Positions 1 to 6,455 of a DNA stretch of 64,000 nt are shown piece after piece. Below the pieces are notes generated by a model that worked only from the letters and a program-made list of their open reading frames with translations, searched no databases and was not told the origin of the DNA. The stretch lies in assembly GCA_003385605.1 (NCBI GenBank), contig QQUU01000007.1, forward strand, positions 1 to 64,000, given 5' to 3'. Positions within the stretch are counted from its first letter, which is position 1; every line of letters begins with the position of its first letter. A program made the translations under genes and the position numbers. Origin of the DNA: Bacteroidota bacterium. GTDB lineage: Bacteria; Bacteroidota; Bacteroidia; Flavobacteriales; Schleiferiaceae.

Positions 1-75
1 CTTCGTAAAGACCAAGCCGATTACATCGGTGTGAAGGTTGAAGGACCGTTCAAGCCAGAACACTACAGATACTAA
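1..75 (+). CDS. ahcY: S-adenosylhomocysteinase, C-terminal end only
   Basis: The window opens inside a gene; the last 24 codons read to a TAA at 73-75. The tail contains ADYIGV and ends in GPFKPEHYRY, the very conserved C-terminus of S-adenosyl-L-homocysteine hydrolase, whose terminal Lys-x-x-x-Tyr-Arg-Tyr segment reaches into the NAD site of the neighbouring subunit. The enzyme splits S-adenosylhomocysteine into adenosine and homocysteine and so relieves product inhibition of methyltransferases. Only the tail is visible, so nothing can be said of its start or upstream partners. A terminator hairpin follows within 15 bases, so it ends its transcript. Confidence 0.9.
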   Translation, partial: LRKDQADYIGVKVEGPFKPEHYRY

Positions 76-89
76 GAACTAGTGATAAG

Positions 90-122
90 GAAGCCGCTTC
101 AAATAGAAGTGGCTTCTTTTTT
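90..122 (+). terminator. Rho-independent terminator after ahcY
   Basis: An 11-bp inverted repeat (GAAGCCGCTTC at 90-100, GAAGTGGCTTC at 106-116, one G-T pair) encloses a 5-base loop and runs into a T-tract at 115-122. It separates ahcY from the next gene. Confidence 0.85.
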
Positions 123-162
123 GGCATAGTTTTTCTGATATTTAAGGAAACAAAACACCCGC

Positions 163-732
163 ATGCGCAACTTAAAATTTGCTCTTCTATTCACCTTGGC
201 TCCGCTGTTTTCTAATGCGCAGGCAGAATTGACTTTAGGGGAGATCGATATGGGTATTCTTGCGGGCTACCACACACTGCTCACAGATCCTACGGCGTTT
301 GTTCTGGGCGAGGAATATGAATTAGGGGGTTACCTGCACGACCTAGATAATGGGGGTGTCCTTGCTTTTACGGCGTCCTACATTCGCAATGGTGCCTTTG
401 GGAGCAATTATGCGCTTCCTCAGTACAGCTATAATGTGGGTCGATTCACTTCTGCAAAAGTGCGCTTCGGTAAATTGTGGGAGGGCGATGTATTTGATAT
501 TTTCTTGAATGTTGGTTTTGGATACATGACCGGTGCTGATTATTCTGAAAAGACCGGTCTAGTGGATTTGTTGTTTATCGATCCTGACGATCCGGTGAAT
601 GTATTTACTATTCCGATCGGCATGGACATTCAATGGTACGGCTTTGACGGCAGTATCAATGCACTGGGTTTGAAATACGAGATCAACGGGTGGAACAACT
701 ACTTGGGGGTAGGATTTACGTACCTGTTGTAG
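163..732 (+). CDS. small secreted outer-membrane beta-barrel-like protein, unknown function
   Basis: This is a 189-residue protein starting at an ATG preceded by an A-rich leader. Residues 1-21 form a signal peptide (basic MRNLK, hydrophobic core, cleavage after a NAQA-like site). The remainder has alternating polar and aromatic/hydrophobic residues, many glycines, and ends in a strand finishing with FTYLL, as expected of a small outer-membrane beta-barrel. I do not recognise a family. The next gene overlaps its stop codon by one base (TAGTG), which suggests coupled translation. The envelope location is inferred from the signal and composition only. Confidence 0.7.
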   Translation: MRNLKFALLFTLAPLFSNAQAELTLGEIDMGILAGYHTLLTDPTAFVLGEEYELGGYLHDLDNGGVLAFTASYIRNGAFGSNYALPQYSYNVGRFTSAKVRFGKLWEGDVFDIFLNVGFGYMTGADYSEKTGLVDLLFIDPDDPVNVFTIPIGMDIQWYGFDGSINALGLKYEINGWNNYLGVGFTYLL

Positions 733-1040
733 TGTCTTTGGTTCGTCGCTCGTATGCACGCATCTTTTTGTGGGTTCACATTGTGAGCCAATTCTTCATG
801 TGGATGGACGAAGGCTATTATGACTTCCGCTGGATGTCCGACGGTTGGAATTGGGTCATTTATTTTGTGTACACGTCGCTTATTACCGCTTTTAGTATTG
901 CGTTTCATCGCGTCGCTTTTAGGAATTCCAAAAGGTCTGGAATGAAAATAGGGGCTTCCGTGTTCTTCGGTTTTGTCCTCATGGCAGGTTTATTACTACT
1001 GCTCTATATGAATAGTAATTGGAAAGTCTATCAAGACTAG
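732..1040 (+). CDS. small hypothetical membrane protein (non-ATG start)
   Basis: This 102-residue reading frame opens at GTG 732, sharing the G of the upstream TAG. TTG at 738 and GTG at 690 are alternative starts and the first ATG is only at 798. Two clear hydrophobic segments (around residues 37-58, VIYFVYTSLITAF, and 73-93, ASVFFGFVLMAGLLLLLYM) flank a basic loop (RNSKRSG). An amphipathic or partly membrane-bound stretch rich in aromatic residues (FLWVHIVSQFFMW) precedes them. The family is not recognised. The frame is open over its whole length, is coupled to the upstream barrel gene, and ends just before a strong terminator, all of which support a real gene. Confidence 0.55.
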   Translation: MSLVRRSYARIFLWVHIVSQFFMWMDEGYYDFRWMSDGWNWVIYFVYTSLITAFSIAFHRVAFRNSKRSGMKIGASVFFGFVLMAGLLLLLYMNSNWKVYQD

Positions 1041-1062
1041 CAAAGTAGGGTGGGTGGAAATT

Positions 1063-1099
1063 AAAAACCCCCGGTTCGCGCAGCGAACCGGGGGTTTTT
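1063..1099. terminator. strong bidirectional terminator
   Basis: A perfect 12-bp GC-rich stem (1068-1079 pairing with 1083-1094, 3-base loop GCA) is flanked by A5 on the left and T5 on the right, so it can stop transcription from either side. It lies between the plus-strand membrane protein ending at 1040 and the minus-strand 40-aa peptide gene ending at 1121. Confidence 0.9.
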
Positions 1100-1120
1100 A
1101 ATGTGTTCTACAGATGTGAT

Positions 1121-1243
1121 TTAGCTTCCGCAAGCCTCACATTCTGGGTTGTCAATGCTGCAGGCTTTGGGTTGCTCTGCTTGCTCTAATTCTTGAACGA
1201 AGCTTGCGAAAGAATCGTCCATTCCGAAATCGTTAGTATTCAT
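1121..1243 (-). CDS. 40-aa Cys-containing peptide, unrecognised
   Basis: Reading the minus strand gives a 40-residue peptide from ATG 1243-1241 to TAA 1123-1121. It starts MNTNDFGMDDSFASF, continues as an acidic, probably helical segment (VQELEQAEQP), and ends in a compact Cys motif, ACSIDNPECEACGS, with Cys at 28, 35 and 38 (C-x6-C-x2-C). There is no signal peptide. No other in-frame ATG lies between it and an upstream stop. A promoter-like TTG-N19-TAGTTTAG lies 30-60 bases upstream, and the strong hairpin 20 bases beyond the stop ends it. I do not recognise the family. A metal-binding peptide, a peptide-modification substrate or an unprocessed small regulator are all possible. Confidence 0.6.
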   Translation of the reverse strand: MNTNDFGMDDSFASFVQELEQAEQPKACSIDNPECEACGS

Positions 1244-1271
1244 TGCGTAGTGTTTTTGTTTAGACTCATAC

Positions 1272-1301
1272 CTAAACTACCAAATCGATTTACAGATTCA
1301 A
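1272..1301 (-). promoter_or_regulatory. putative promoter of the 40-aa peptide gene
   Basis: On the minus strand TTG (1301-1299) is followed after 19 bases by TAGTTTAG (1279-1272), one mismatch from the Bacteroidota -7 element TAnnTTTG. The predicted start of transcription falls about 20 bases before the ATG at 1243. Confidence 0.4.
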
Positions 1302-1439
1302 GACCTTCTCAAAAAGCGTTATTAACAATTTCATTTTTTGATTTTGTGGGAGTTAGCCCTCAAATTTTTAATAACTCAGTCGACTGTTTGAAAAAACTTC
1401 AAGAAGGAAAATGCAATTTGTAGTCAAATCGTACTCCCA

Positions 1440-2420
1440 ATGTTAACGAACCGTTACCTCCATCTCCTTGTGGTTAGTTTCACAGCGCTTGTGATACATG
1501 CACAGACCAATGCACGCACTGCGTATGTGTTAGAGTATTCGCAAATCGCCGTAGATGAGATGAATAGAAGTGGAATACCAGCGTCGATTACGTTGGCGCA
1601 AGGAATTTTGGAAAGTGGTAATGGCCTTAGTGAATTGGCCAAGAAGTCAAACAACCACTTTGGAATCAAATGCCACGGCAGTTGGACGGGCGAGAAAGTC
1701 TACCACGACGACGATGCGAAAGGCGAGTGTTTCAGGGCCTATAAGGAGGTTAGATACAGTTATGAGGACCATACGGATTTTCTGGTTCGAGGATCGAGGT
1801 ACGAGTTCTTGTTTGAATTGGACCCAACAGATTACAAGGGTTGGGCGAAGGGCCTAAAAAAGGCCGGGTATGCCACTGCTCCGGACTATGCGGACAAGCT
1901 CATTCGCATCATAGAGCAAGAAGAGTTACACCGCTTTGATTTTGCCGCCACGGCGCCGTTACTAGCCTCCGAGGATACGCTCTCCGTAAAAATAGAAGGT
2001 CCTACTTTGAATGCAAAGGGCAAGCCCGTGACCAATGCGAAGAAGAAATTCTTAATTCATAGAATGAAGCACCACGAGAACGGAACGCCTTATGTTGTGC
2101 TTAAAGCGGGGGAGACCTTGGAAGATTTGGCAGATTCGTTGCACATGAGAGTTCCAGTTCTTCTAAGCATCAATGATGCCTCGTACGAAACAGTATTTCA
2201 TTCGGGCGAAGCGGTGTACATCGACTACAAGAAACCTCGCTCAAAACAGAAGTTTGTGATCGCTTCGCAGGGACTAACCATGCGTGCCATCAGTCAGCAG
2301 CACGCAGTATCGCTCGATAAACTATACAAATACAATGATTTTCCGGTCGGCCGTCAGCCTCAGAAAGGGGAGCAAATCCGATTACGTCCTGTGGGATTGC
2401 TCGAAAAGTTCAAAGATTAA
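1440..2420 (+). CDS. secreted glucosaminidase with LysM domains
   Basis: This 326-residue protein has a signal peptide (cleavage near HAQ, residue 21). Residues about 25-165 match the GH73-type mannosyl-glycoprotein endo-beta-N-acetylglucosaminidase fold: the motif ITLAQGILESGNG carries the catalytic Glu, followed by NNHFGIKC, FRAYKEVRYSYEDHTDFL and a GWAKGLKKAGYAT block. Two LysM-type repeats follow (about residues 220-265, VLKAGETLEDLADSL, and 272-318, VIASQGLTMRAISQQH). The architecture indicates a periplasmic or surface peptidoglycan hydrolase used in wall turnover or cell separation. The ATG at 1440 gives a normal signal peptide. Its stop overlaps, tail to tail, the stop of the small minus-strand gene. 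Confidence 0.88.
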   Translation: MLTNRYLHLLVVSFTALVIHAQTNARTAYVLEYSQIAVDEMNRSGIPASITLAQGILESGNGLSELAKKSNNHFGIKCHGSWTGEKVYHDDDAKGECFRAYKEVRYSYEDHTDFLVRGSRYEFLFELDPTDYKGWAKGLKKAGYATAPDYADKLIRIIEQEELHRFDFAATAPLLASEDTLSVKIEGPTLNAKGKPVTNAKKKFLIHRMKHHENGTPYVVLKAGETLEDLADSLHMRVPVLLSINDASYETVFHSGEAVYIDYKKPRSKQKFVIASQGLTMRAISQQHAVSLDKLYKYNDFPVGRQPQKGEQIRLRPVGLLEKFKD

Positions 2421-2590
2421 GAGCGGCTGCGCAGCTTATCGATGGTATAGGTCAGAATAAACACTCCTGTGCTCACTGTACCAATAAGTAGTAACGTTGG
2501 GGCGCCCATATAGTGGAGAACCTTAAATAGTGAACTCAGAAGGAGTCCCGAAGCTCCTACAATTCCGCTGATTCGAACAATCTTTTTCAT
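2417..2590 (-). CDS. small two-helix membrane protein
   Basis: This is a 57-residue protein if started at MKKIVRIS (ATG 2590). An in-frame ATG at 2602 would add four residues. Two hydrophobic helices (ISGIVGASGLLLSSLF and TLLLIGTVSTGVFILTYTI) are joined by KVLHYMGAP, and the tail KLRSRS is basic. Short Bacteroidota proteins with a GxLFKxLHxxGA hairpin resemble the membrane part of GldL-like proteins, but the match is too short to assign. Its last four bases overlap the end of the glucosaminidase gene on the other strand. Confidence 0.55.
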   Translation of the reverse strand: MKKIVRISGIVGASGLLLSSLFKVLHYMGAPTLLLIGTVSTGVFILTYTIDKLRSRS

Positions 2591-2617
2591 GAACACTAAC
2601 ATACGCTTTTCGTGTTA

Positions 2618-2625
2618 TACATTTG
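2618..2625 (+). promoter_or_regulatory. -7 promoter element ahead of the TPP riboswitch
   Basis: TACATTTG matches the Bacteroidota -7 consensus TAnnTTTG exactly. Transcription would start near 2632, just upstream of the riboswitch core. No clear TTG is found at -33. Confidence 0.6.
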
Positions 2626-2633
2626 CGTTGTCT

Positions 2634-2716
2634 CAAAGGGGTGCCCAGAAAGTCGTATGACCTACGGGCTGAGAACATACCCATAGAACCTGGGCAGGTA
2701 ATGCTGCCAAGGAACG
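2634..2716 (+). promoter_or_regulatory. TPP riboswitch (THI element)
   Basis: The conserved thiamin-pyrophosphate aptamer signature is seen in order: GGGGTGCCC at 2638-2646, GGCTGAGA ending at 2674, ACATACCC at 2675-2682, GAACCTG at 2686-2692, then AGGTAATGCTGCC (2696-2708) and AAGGAA. These form the two pyrimidine- and pyrophosphate-sensing arms. The element sits between an exact -7 promoter box and the TonB-dependent receptor at 2778. High TPP should therefore reduce receptor expression. The expression platform probably lies in 2717-2777, where a short GGTTT/AAACC hairpin adjoins the start codon; this part is inferred. Confidence 0.95.
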
Positions 2717-2777
2717 ATAAGCAATAATATGTGTAATACACGTTGTTGCCCCTTGACGTGGTTTAAAAACCAAATTC

Positions 2778-4955
2778 ATGAATAAATTCATGTGTACCGC
2801 AGCTGCTTTAGCTTTCTCGCTATTTGCTACTGCACAAGAAGTAGCCGATTCGGCTAAAATCGACATTCTCCTCCTTCCAAATGTGGAACTCAATGAGGTG
2901 AATGTACTGGGCACTTGGGCGCAAAAGGACGACCCAATCGCACAGATCAACTTAACGGAAAAGGATGTTGAAGCGCTAAACACCGGTCGCGACCTTCCTT
3001 ATGTGTTACAAGATGTTGCAGGCGTAGTTAGTTTCTCTGATGCTGGAAACGGTATTGGGTACACCAACATGCGTGTTCGTGGTTCGGACATCACGCGCAT
3101 CAACGTAACGGTTAACGGCATTCCTATGAATGACGCGGAGAGCCATGGTGTGTTTTGGGTGAATACACCGGACCTCATGTCTTCCACAAACGCCATTCAA
3201 TTGCAAAAGGGTGTCGGAACCTCTACCAACGGTTCTGGTGCTTTTGGAGCAAGCCTTGGTCTAAGCACCTTGGGTGCTGGTGAAAAAGGCGGACGTATTA
3301 CCTTGGGTGCGGGATCCTACGGTACGCAACGTGCTACCATGGAAGCAAGCACAGGAAAGACGGCAAGCGGTTTTTGGATGAATACGCGCATCTCTTCCAT
3401 CACTTCAGACGGATATGTGGAGCGTGCATCTTCAGACCTACAATCGTACTATGTAAGCGCTGGTTTTGCCGGTGGCGGTCATTACGTTGAGGCCGTGCGC
3501 TTTGGCGGTGGCGAACGTACCTACCAAGCTTGGTATGGGGTCGATTCTACCACCATGTATGGTGGCGCTTGGGATGCTGCACCTAGAACTAACGCGGCTG
3601 GTGCCATCTATGACGACATGTGGAATGTAGTGGGCACCTATGACGACCAAGTAGATAATTACGGCCAGGAGCATACACAGTTGCACTACCGTTATTCCAA
3701 CCTCTTTGGAGGAACTTTTGCGGCGGCTTTGCACCACACTGCAGGCGCCGGTTATTATGAAGAATACAACCAAGGTTTAGTCTTGGGATTGAGCTTCATG
3801 GACTTTGGATTAATGCCGTATTACACAGCTACAGGCGATACCGTTGCGTACGGAGATGTTGTTACACGCAAGTGGTTGGATAATGATTTTTATGGAGCCA
3901 CTTCATCGTGGACCTATGAAAACGGCGGCCAGCGTGTACAGCTTGGCGGTGGCGTGCACCGTTATGAGGGAGCGCATTTTGGTCGTGTGATTTGGGCAAA
4001 CAATCCAAACGTAAGTACCCTTGATGGGGATTACTATACGGGTGATGCCGTTAAAGACGATGCGAACATCTATGCGAAATACGCTGTGACTAGTAACAAC
4101 CTTTTGGTCTACGCAGATGCACAATACCGTTACGTGAATCACAGTTCAAACGGTGGCTCAGCGACGGGTCCGGCAAACTTCGACCGTACTTTCAATTTCT
4201 TTAACCCGAAGGTAGGTTTGACCTACAATCTTGGTGGAAATCAAGTTTTCGGAGCCTACGCAGGTGTAGGTCACCGCGAGCCGAACCGTACAGACTTACA
4301 GTATGCTGCTGATGCCAATGCATTGCAGGCAGAACGTATGTTGGATATGGAATTCAATTTCCGCAACTCTGGCGAGAAGTGGGCTTTTGATGTAAACGCC
4401 TACCGCCAGCAGTACCAAAACCAATTGGTCTTGACAGGTGCGATCGATGCGCAGGGGTATCCAATTCGTGAAAATGTCGGTCAGAGCTTCCGTCAAGGAG
4501 TTGAGTTTACTGGTGCGTATGAGCTGACCTCGGCGCTTTCAGCGACAGCTAATGTGGCGTTAAGTCAGAACGAGAATGTGAACTGGGTGAGTGATCCTAC
4601 CTCTTCAGTTGTGAATAATACGCCAATTGCATTTTCACCTGGCGCAGTAGCTAGTGCTCGATTAACGTATGCTAAGAAAGGTTTTGAGGCAACGCTTTGG
4701 AACCAATACGTGGGCAAGCAATACATGTCGAACGAAGGGCTTGAGGCACACAGTCTACCGGCCTATCACATCATCAATGCACGTACCTCGTACACTTGGA
4801 ATTGCAGCGATGTACAGCGCTTGATTGGATTTGTGGAGTTCAGAAACTTGGGCAACACTTCTTATGCAGCTAATGGATACATGTGGGGCGATTTTGCGTA
4901 CTACTACGCACAAGCGACTTTCAACATCATGACTGGTTTGACCTTCGAATTTTAA
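2778..4955 (+). CDS. TPP-riboswitch-controlled TonB-dependent receptor (probable thiamin uptake)
   Basis: This 725-residue outer-membrane receptor has a signal peptide (residues 1-19, ending TAQ). It has no carboxypeptidase-like regulatory domain. A plug domain lies at about residues 45-165 (NTGRDLPYVLQDVAGV, NMRVRGSDITRINVTVNG, VGTSTNGSGAFGASL), followed by a 22-strand-type barrel ending in an aromatic strand, GLTFEF. The TPP riboswitch directly upstream indicates that the substrate is thiamin or a thiamin precursor or phosphate; this assignment follows the known link between THI elements and TonB receptors in Bacteroidota. The inner-membrane transporter (PnuT type) and thiamin kinase often found next to it are absent; a terminator follows at once. 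Transport energy would come from TonB-ExbBD, not encoded here. Confidence 0.9.
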   Translation: MNKFMCTAAALAFSLFATAQEVADSAKIDILLLPNVELNEVNVLGTWAQKDDPIAQINLTEKDVEALNTGRDLPYVLQDVAGVVSFSDAGNGIGYTNMRVRGSDITRINVTVNGIPMNDAESHGVFWVNTPDLMSSTNAIQLQKGVGTSTNGSGAFGASLGLSTLGAGEKGGRITLGAGSYGTQRATMEASTGKTASGFWMNTRISSITSDGYVERASSDLQSYYVSAGFAGGGHYVEAVRFGGGERTYQAWYGVDSTTMYGGAWDAAPRTNAAGAIYDDMWNVVGTYDDQVDNYGQEHTQLHYRYSNLFGGTFAAALHHTAGAGYYEEYNQGLVLGLSFMDFGLMPYYTATGDTVAYGDVVTRKWLDNDFYGATSSWTYENGGQRVQLGGGVHRYEGAHFGRVIWANNPNVSTLDGDYYTGDAVKDDANIYAKYAVTSNNLLVYADAQYRYVNHSSNGGSATGPANFDRTFNFFNPKVGLTYNLGGNQVFGAYAGVGHREPNRTDLQYAADANALQAERMLDMEFNFRNSGEKWAFDVNAYRQQYQNQLVLTGAIDAQGYPIRENVGQSFRQGVEFTGAYELTSALSATANVALSQNENVNWVSDPTSSVVNNTPIAFSPGAVASARLTYAKKGFEATLWNQYVGKQYMSNEGLEAHSLPAYHIINARTSYTWNCSDVQRLIGFVEFRNLGNTSYAANGYMWGDFAYYYAQATFNIMTGLTFEF

Positions 4956-4975
4956 GCAAGCCAATTCTTGAAACT

Positions 4976-5007
4976 AAAAACCCGCGGGCCAAGCCCGCGG
5001 GTTTTTT
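4976..5007. terminator. bidirectional terminator
   Basis: A 9-bp perfect stem (CCCGCGGGC 4981-4989 with 4993-5001, loop CAA) is flanked by A5 and T6. It serves both the thiamin receptor gene and the convergent MerR gene. Confidence 0.92.
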
Positions 5008-5010
5008 ATT

Positions 5011-5346
5011 CTAATCAGCCTGCATCGTACGCAGGATTTTTTGCAATTCTGACTTGACATAGCCCAGTTTCTCCAGGGCTTCTACTTTGGCTACTGCCGA
5101 TTTGCCTTCGTCTTTCAAGTGCTTCTTGGCGCCCTCAATAGTAAAGCCGCGCTCCTTGACAAGATGATTGATTGTGCCAATGACTGCGACATCATCCTTG
5201 GAATACTTGCGTTTACCAGAGGCGTTCTTTTTAGGATGTAATTGTTTGAATTCGCGTTCCCAATAGCGAAGGTTCGATGTATTCAGACCAAAGTGTTTGG
5301 CCACCTCACCAATGGTATAATACAGTTTGTCCGGCAGTTGATTCAT
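5011..5346 (-). CDS. MerR-family transcriptional regulator
   Basis: This 111-residue protein consists mainly of a MerR winged helix-turn-helix: YYTIGEVAKHFGLNTSNLRYWEREF (here split as YYTIGEVAKHFG and LNTSNLRYWEREF) followed by the wing SGKRKYSKDDV and GFTIEGAKKHL, at residues about 9-80. The tail (KVEALEKLGYVKSELQKIL) can form the dimerising helix. There is no effector-binding domain or cysteine pair, so the inducer cannot be predicted. It lies 27 bases upstream of the M23 peptidase stop in the same direction, so the peptidase and the regulator could be cotranscribed. Confidence 0.9.
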   Translation of the reverse strand: MNQLPDKLYYTIGEVAKHFGLNTSNLRYWEREFKQLHPKKNASGKRKYSKDDVAVIGTINHLVKERGFTIEGAKKHLKDEGKSAVAKVEALEKLGYVKSELQKILRTMQAD

Positions 5347-5373
5347 ACTATGAAGGTATGAACTTATTGACTA

Positions 5374-6345
5374 TTAATCGAAACTCTGGTTCGAGTGAGA
5401 GCTGATTTTTAGCATTTCCTCGTACTGTTCTGCGCTAAGGTCGTTGAAGAAGTAGTTGATTGGATTGATCTTACGACCGTCTTTAATGACTTCGTAATGC
5501 AGGTGTGGTGCCGTAGATGAACCGGTTGATCCTACATAACCAATGAGATCACCACGTTTCACACGCTGTCCACGACGCACTTCAATCTTACTCATGTGCG
5601 CATATAACGTTTTGTAGCCAAAGCCGTGGTCAATCACGATGTGACGACCGTAGCCCGAGCGGCTGCGTTTGTAGGTGCTCACTTTTCCGTCACCGGTCGC
5701 GTAGATTGGCGTCCCCGTAGGCGCAGAGAAGTCCGTTCCCCAGTGCATCTTGCGCACTTTATAGATCGGATGGATACGGTAGCCGTAGCCAGAAGCCATG
5801 CGTTTCAGATTCTTATTCGCCACAGGTTGAATAGCAGGAATAGAGGCAAGCATTTGCTCTTTGTTGCGCGCCATCTCAACGACATCGTCGAAACTTTTGG
5901 TTTGAACATAAGCGCGCTTGGCAACTTGATCCAACTTCTTGCGGGTATCGATAAGGAGCTCGGAATTTGAGAATCCTTCGAGGTTTTTATAGCGATTCGC
6001 ACCCCCGAAACCTGCAGTACGCACTTCTTGTGGGATAGGCCCTGCCTCGAAGATGGTACGGTAAATTTCATCGTCGCGTTTTTCAATATCAGAAAGTACG
6101 GTGGCCAATTCTTCCAACTTACCGTTCATCAGGTCGTATTGGATGACCATATTGTCCAATTCGCGCTTCATTCTGCGCTCCTTTGGACTCTCAAACCACA
6201 GGTCGGCCGCTGTGTAGAAAACAAAGCCAAAAGCGGCTGCCGCGATGCTAAAAAGGGCAACTTCTTTAACTCTCTGTTTCCATGTACGCTCTATCTTTCT
6301 GTAAGACAGTGTTTTAGAATCGTACGTGTATTTTACTTTAGCCAT
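5374..6345 (-). CDS. membrane-anchored M23 family peptidase
   Basis: This is a 323-residue protein from the ATG at 6345 (MAKVKYTYDS); a longer TTG start at 6375 is possible but unlikely. One transmembrane segment (about residues 29-50, VALFSIAAAAFGFVFYTAA) follows a basic N-terminus, then a long helical, probably coiled-coil region. The LytM/M23 domain spans about residues 190-290 with all zinc and catalytic motifs: GYRIHP, MHWGTDFSAPTGTP (H and D ligands), YGRHIVIDHGFG, TLYAHMS and HLHYEV. It should cut peptidoglycan cross-links or activate another hydrolase on the periplasmic side. It lies divergently from alaS. Confidence 0.92.
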   Translation of the reverse strand: MAKVKYTYDSKTLSYRKIERTWKQRVKEVALFSIAAAAFGFVFYTAADLWFESPKERRMKRELDNMVIQYDLMNGKLEELATVLSDIEKRDDEIYRTIFEAGPIPQEVRTAGFGGANRYKNLEGFSNSELLIDTRKKLDQVAKRAYVQTKSFDDVVEMARNKEQMLASIPAIQPVANKNLKRMASGYGYRIHPIYKVRKMHWGTDFSAPTGTPIYATGDGKVSTYKRSRSGYGRHIVIDHGFGYKTLYAHMSKIEVRRGQRVKRGDLIGYVGSTGSSTAPHLHYEVIKDGRKINPINYFFNDLSAEQYEEMLKISSHSNQSFD

Positions 6346-6455
6346 ACTTAATGCGTTATTTTTGCTAAGACGCAATATTGACGCGAATATTGTGCCACAA
6401 AGAAACGAAATTAGATAAACACTTAACCGTAGCTCTCTTTTAGAGAATTCACAAT

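Noticed and set aside
1193-1423. 76-codon plus-strand frame starting near 1193
   Set aside because: It runs antisense through the 40-aa peptide gene and its promoter, has no signal, domain or plausible start context, and its composition is unlike real proteins.
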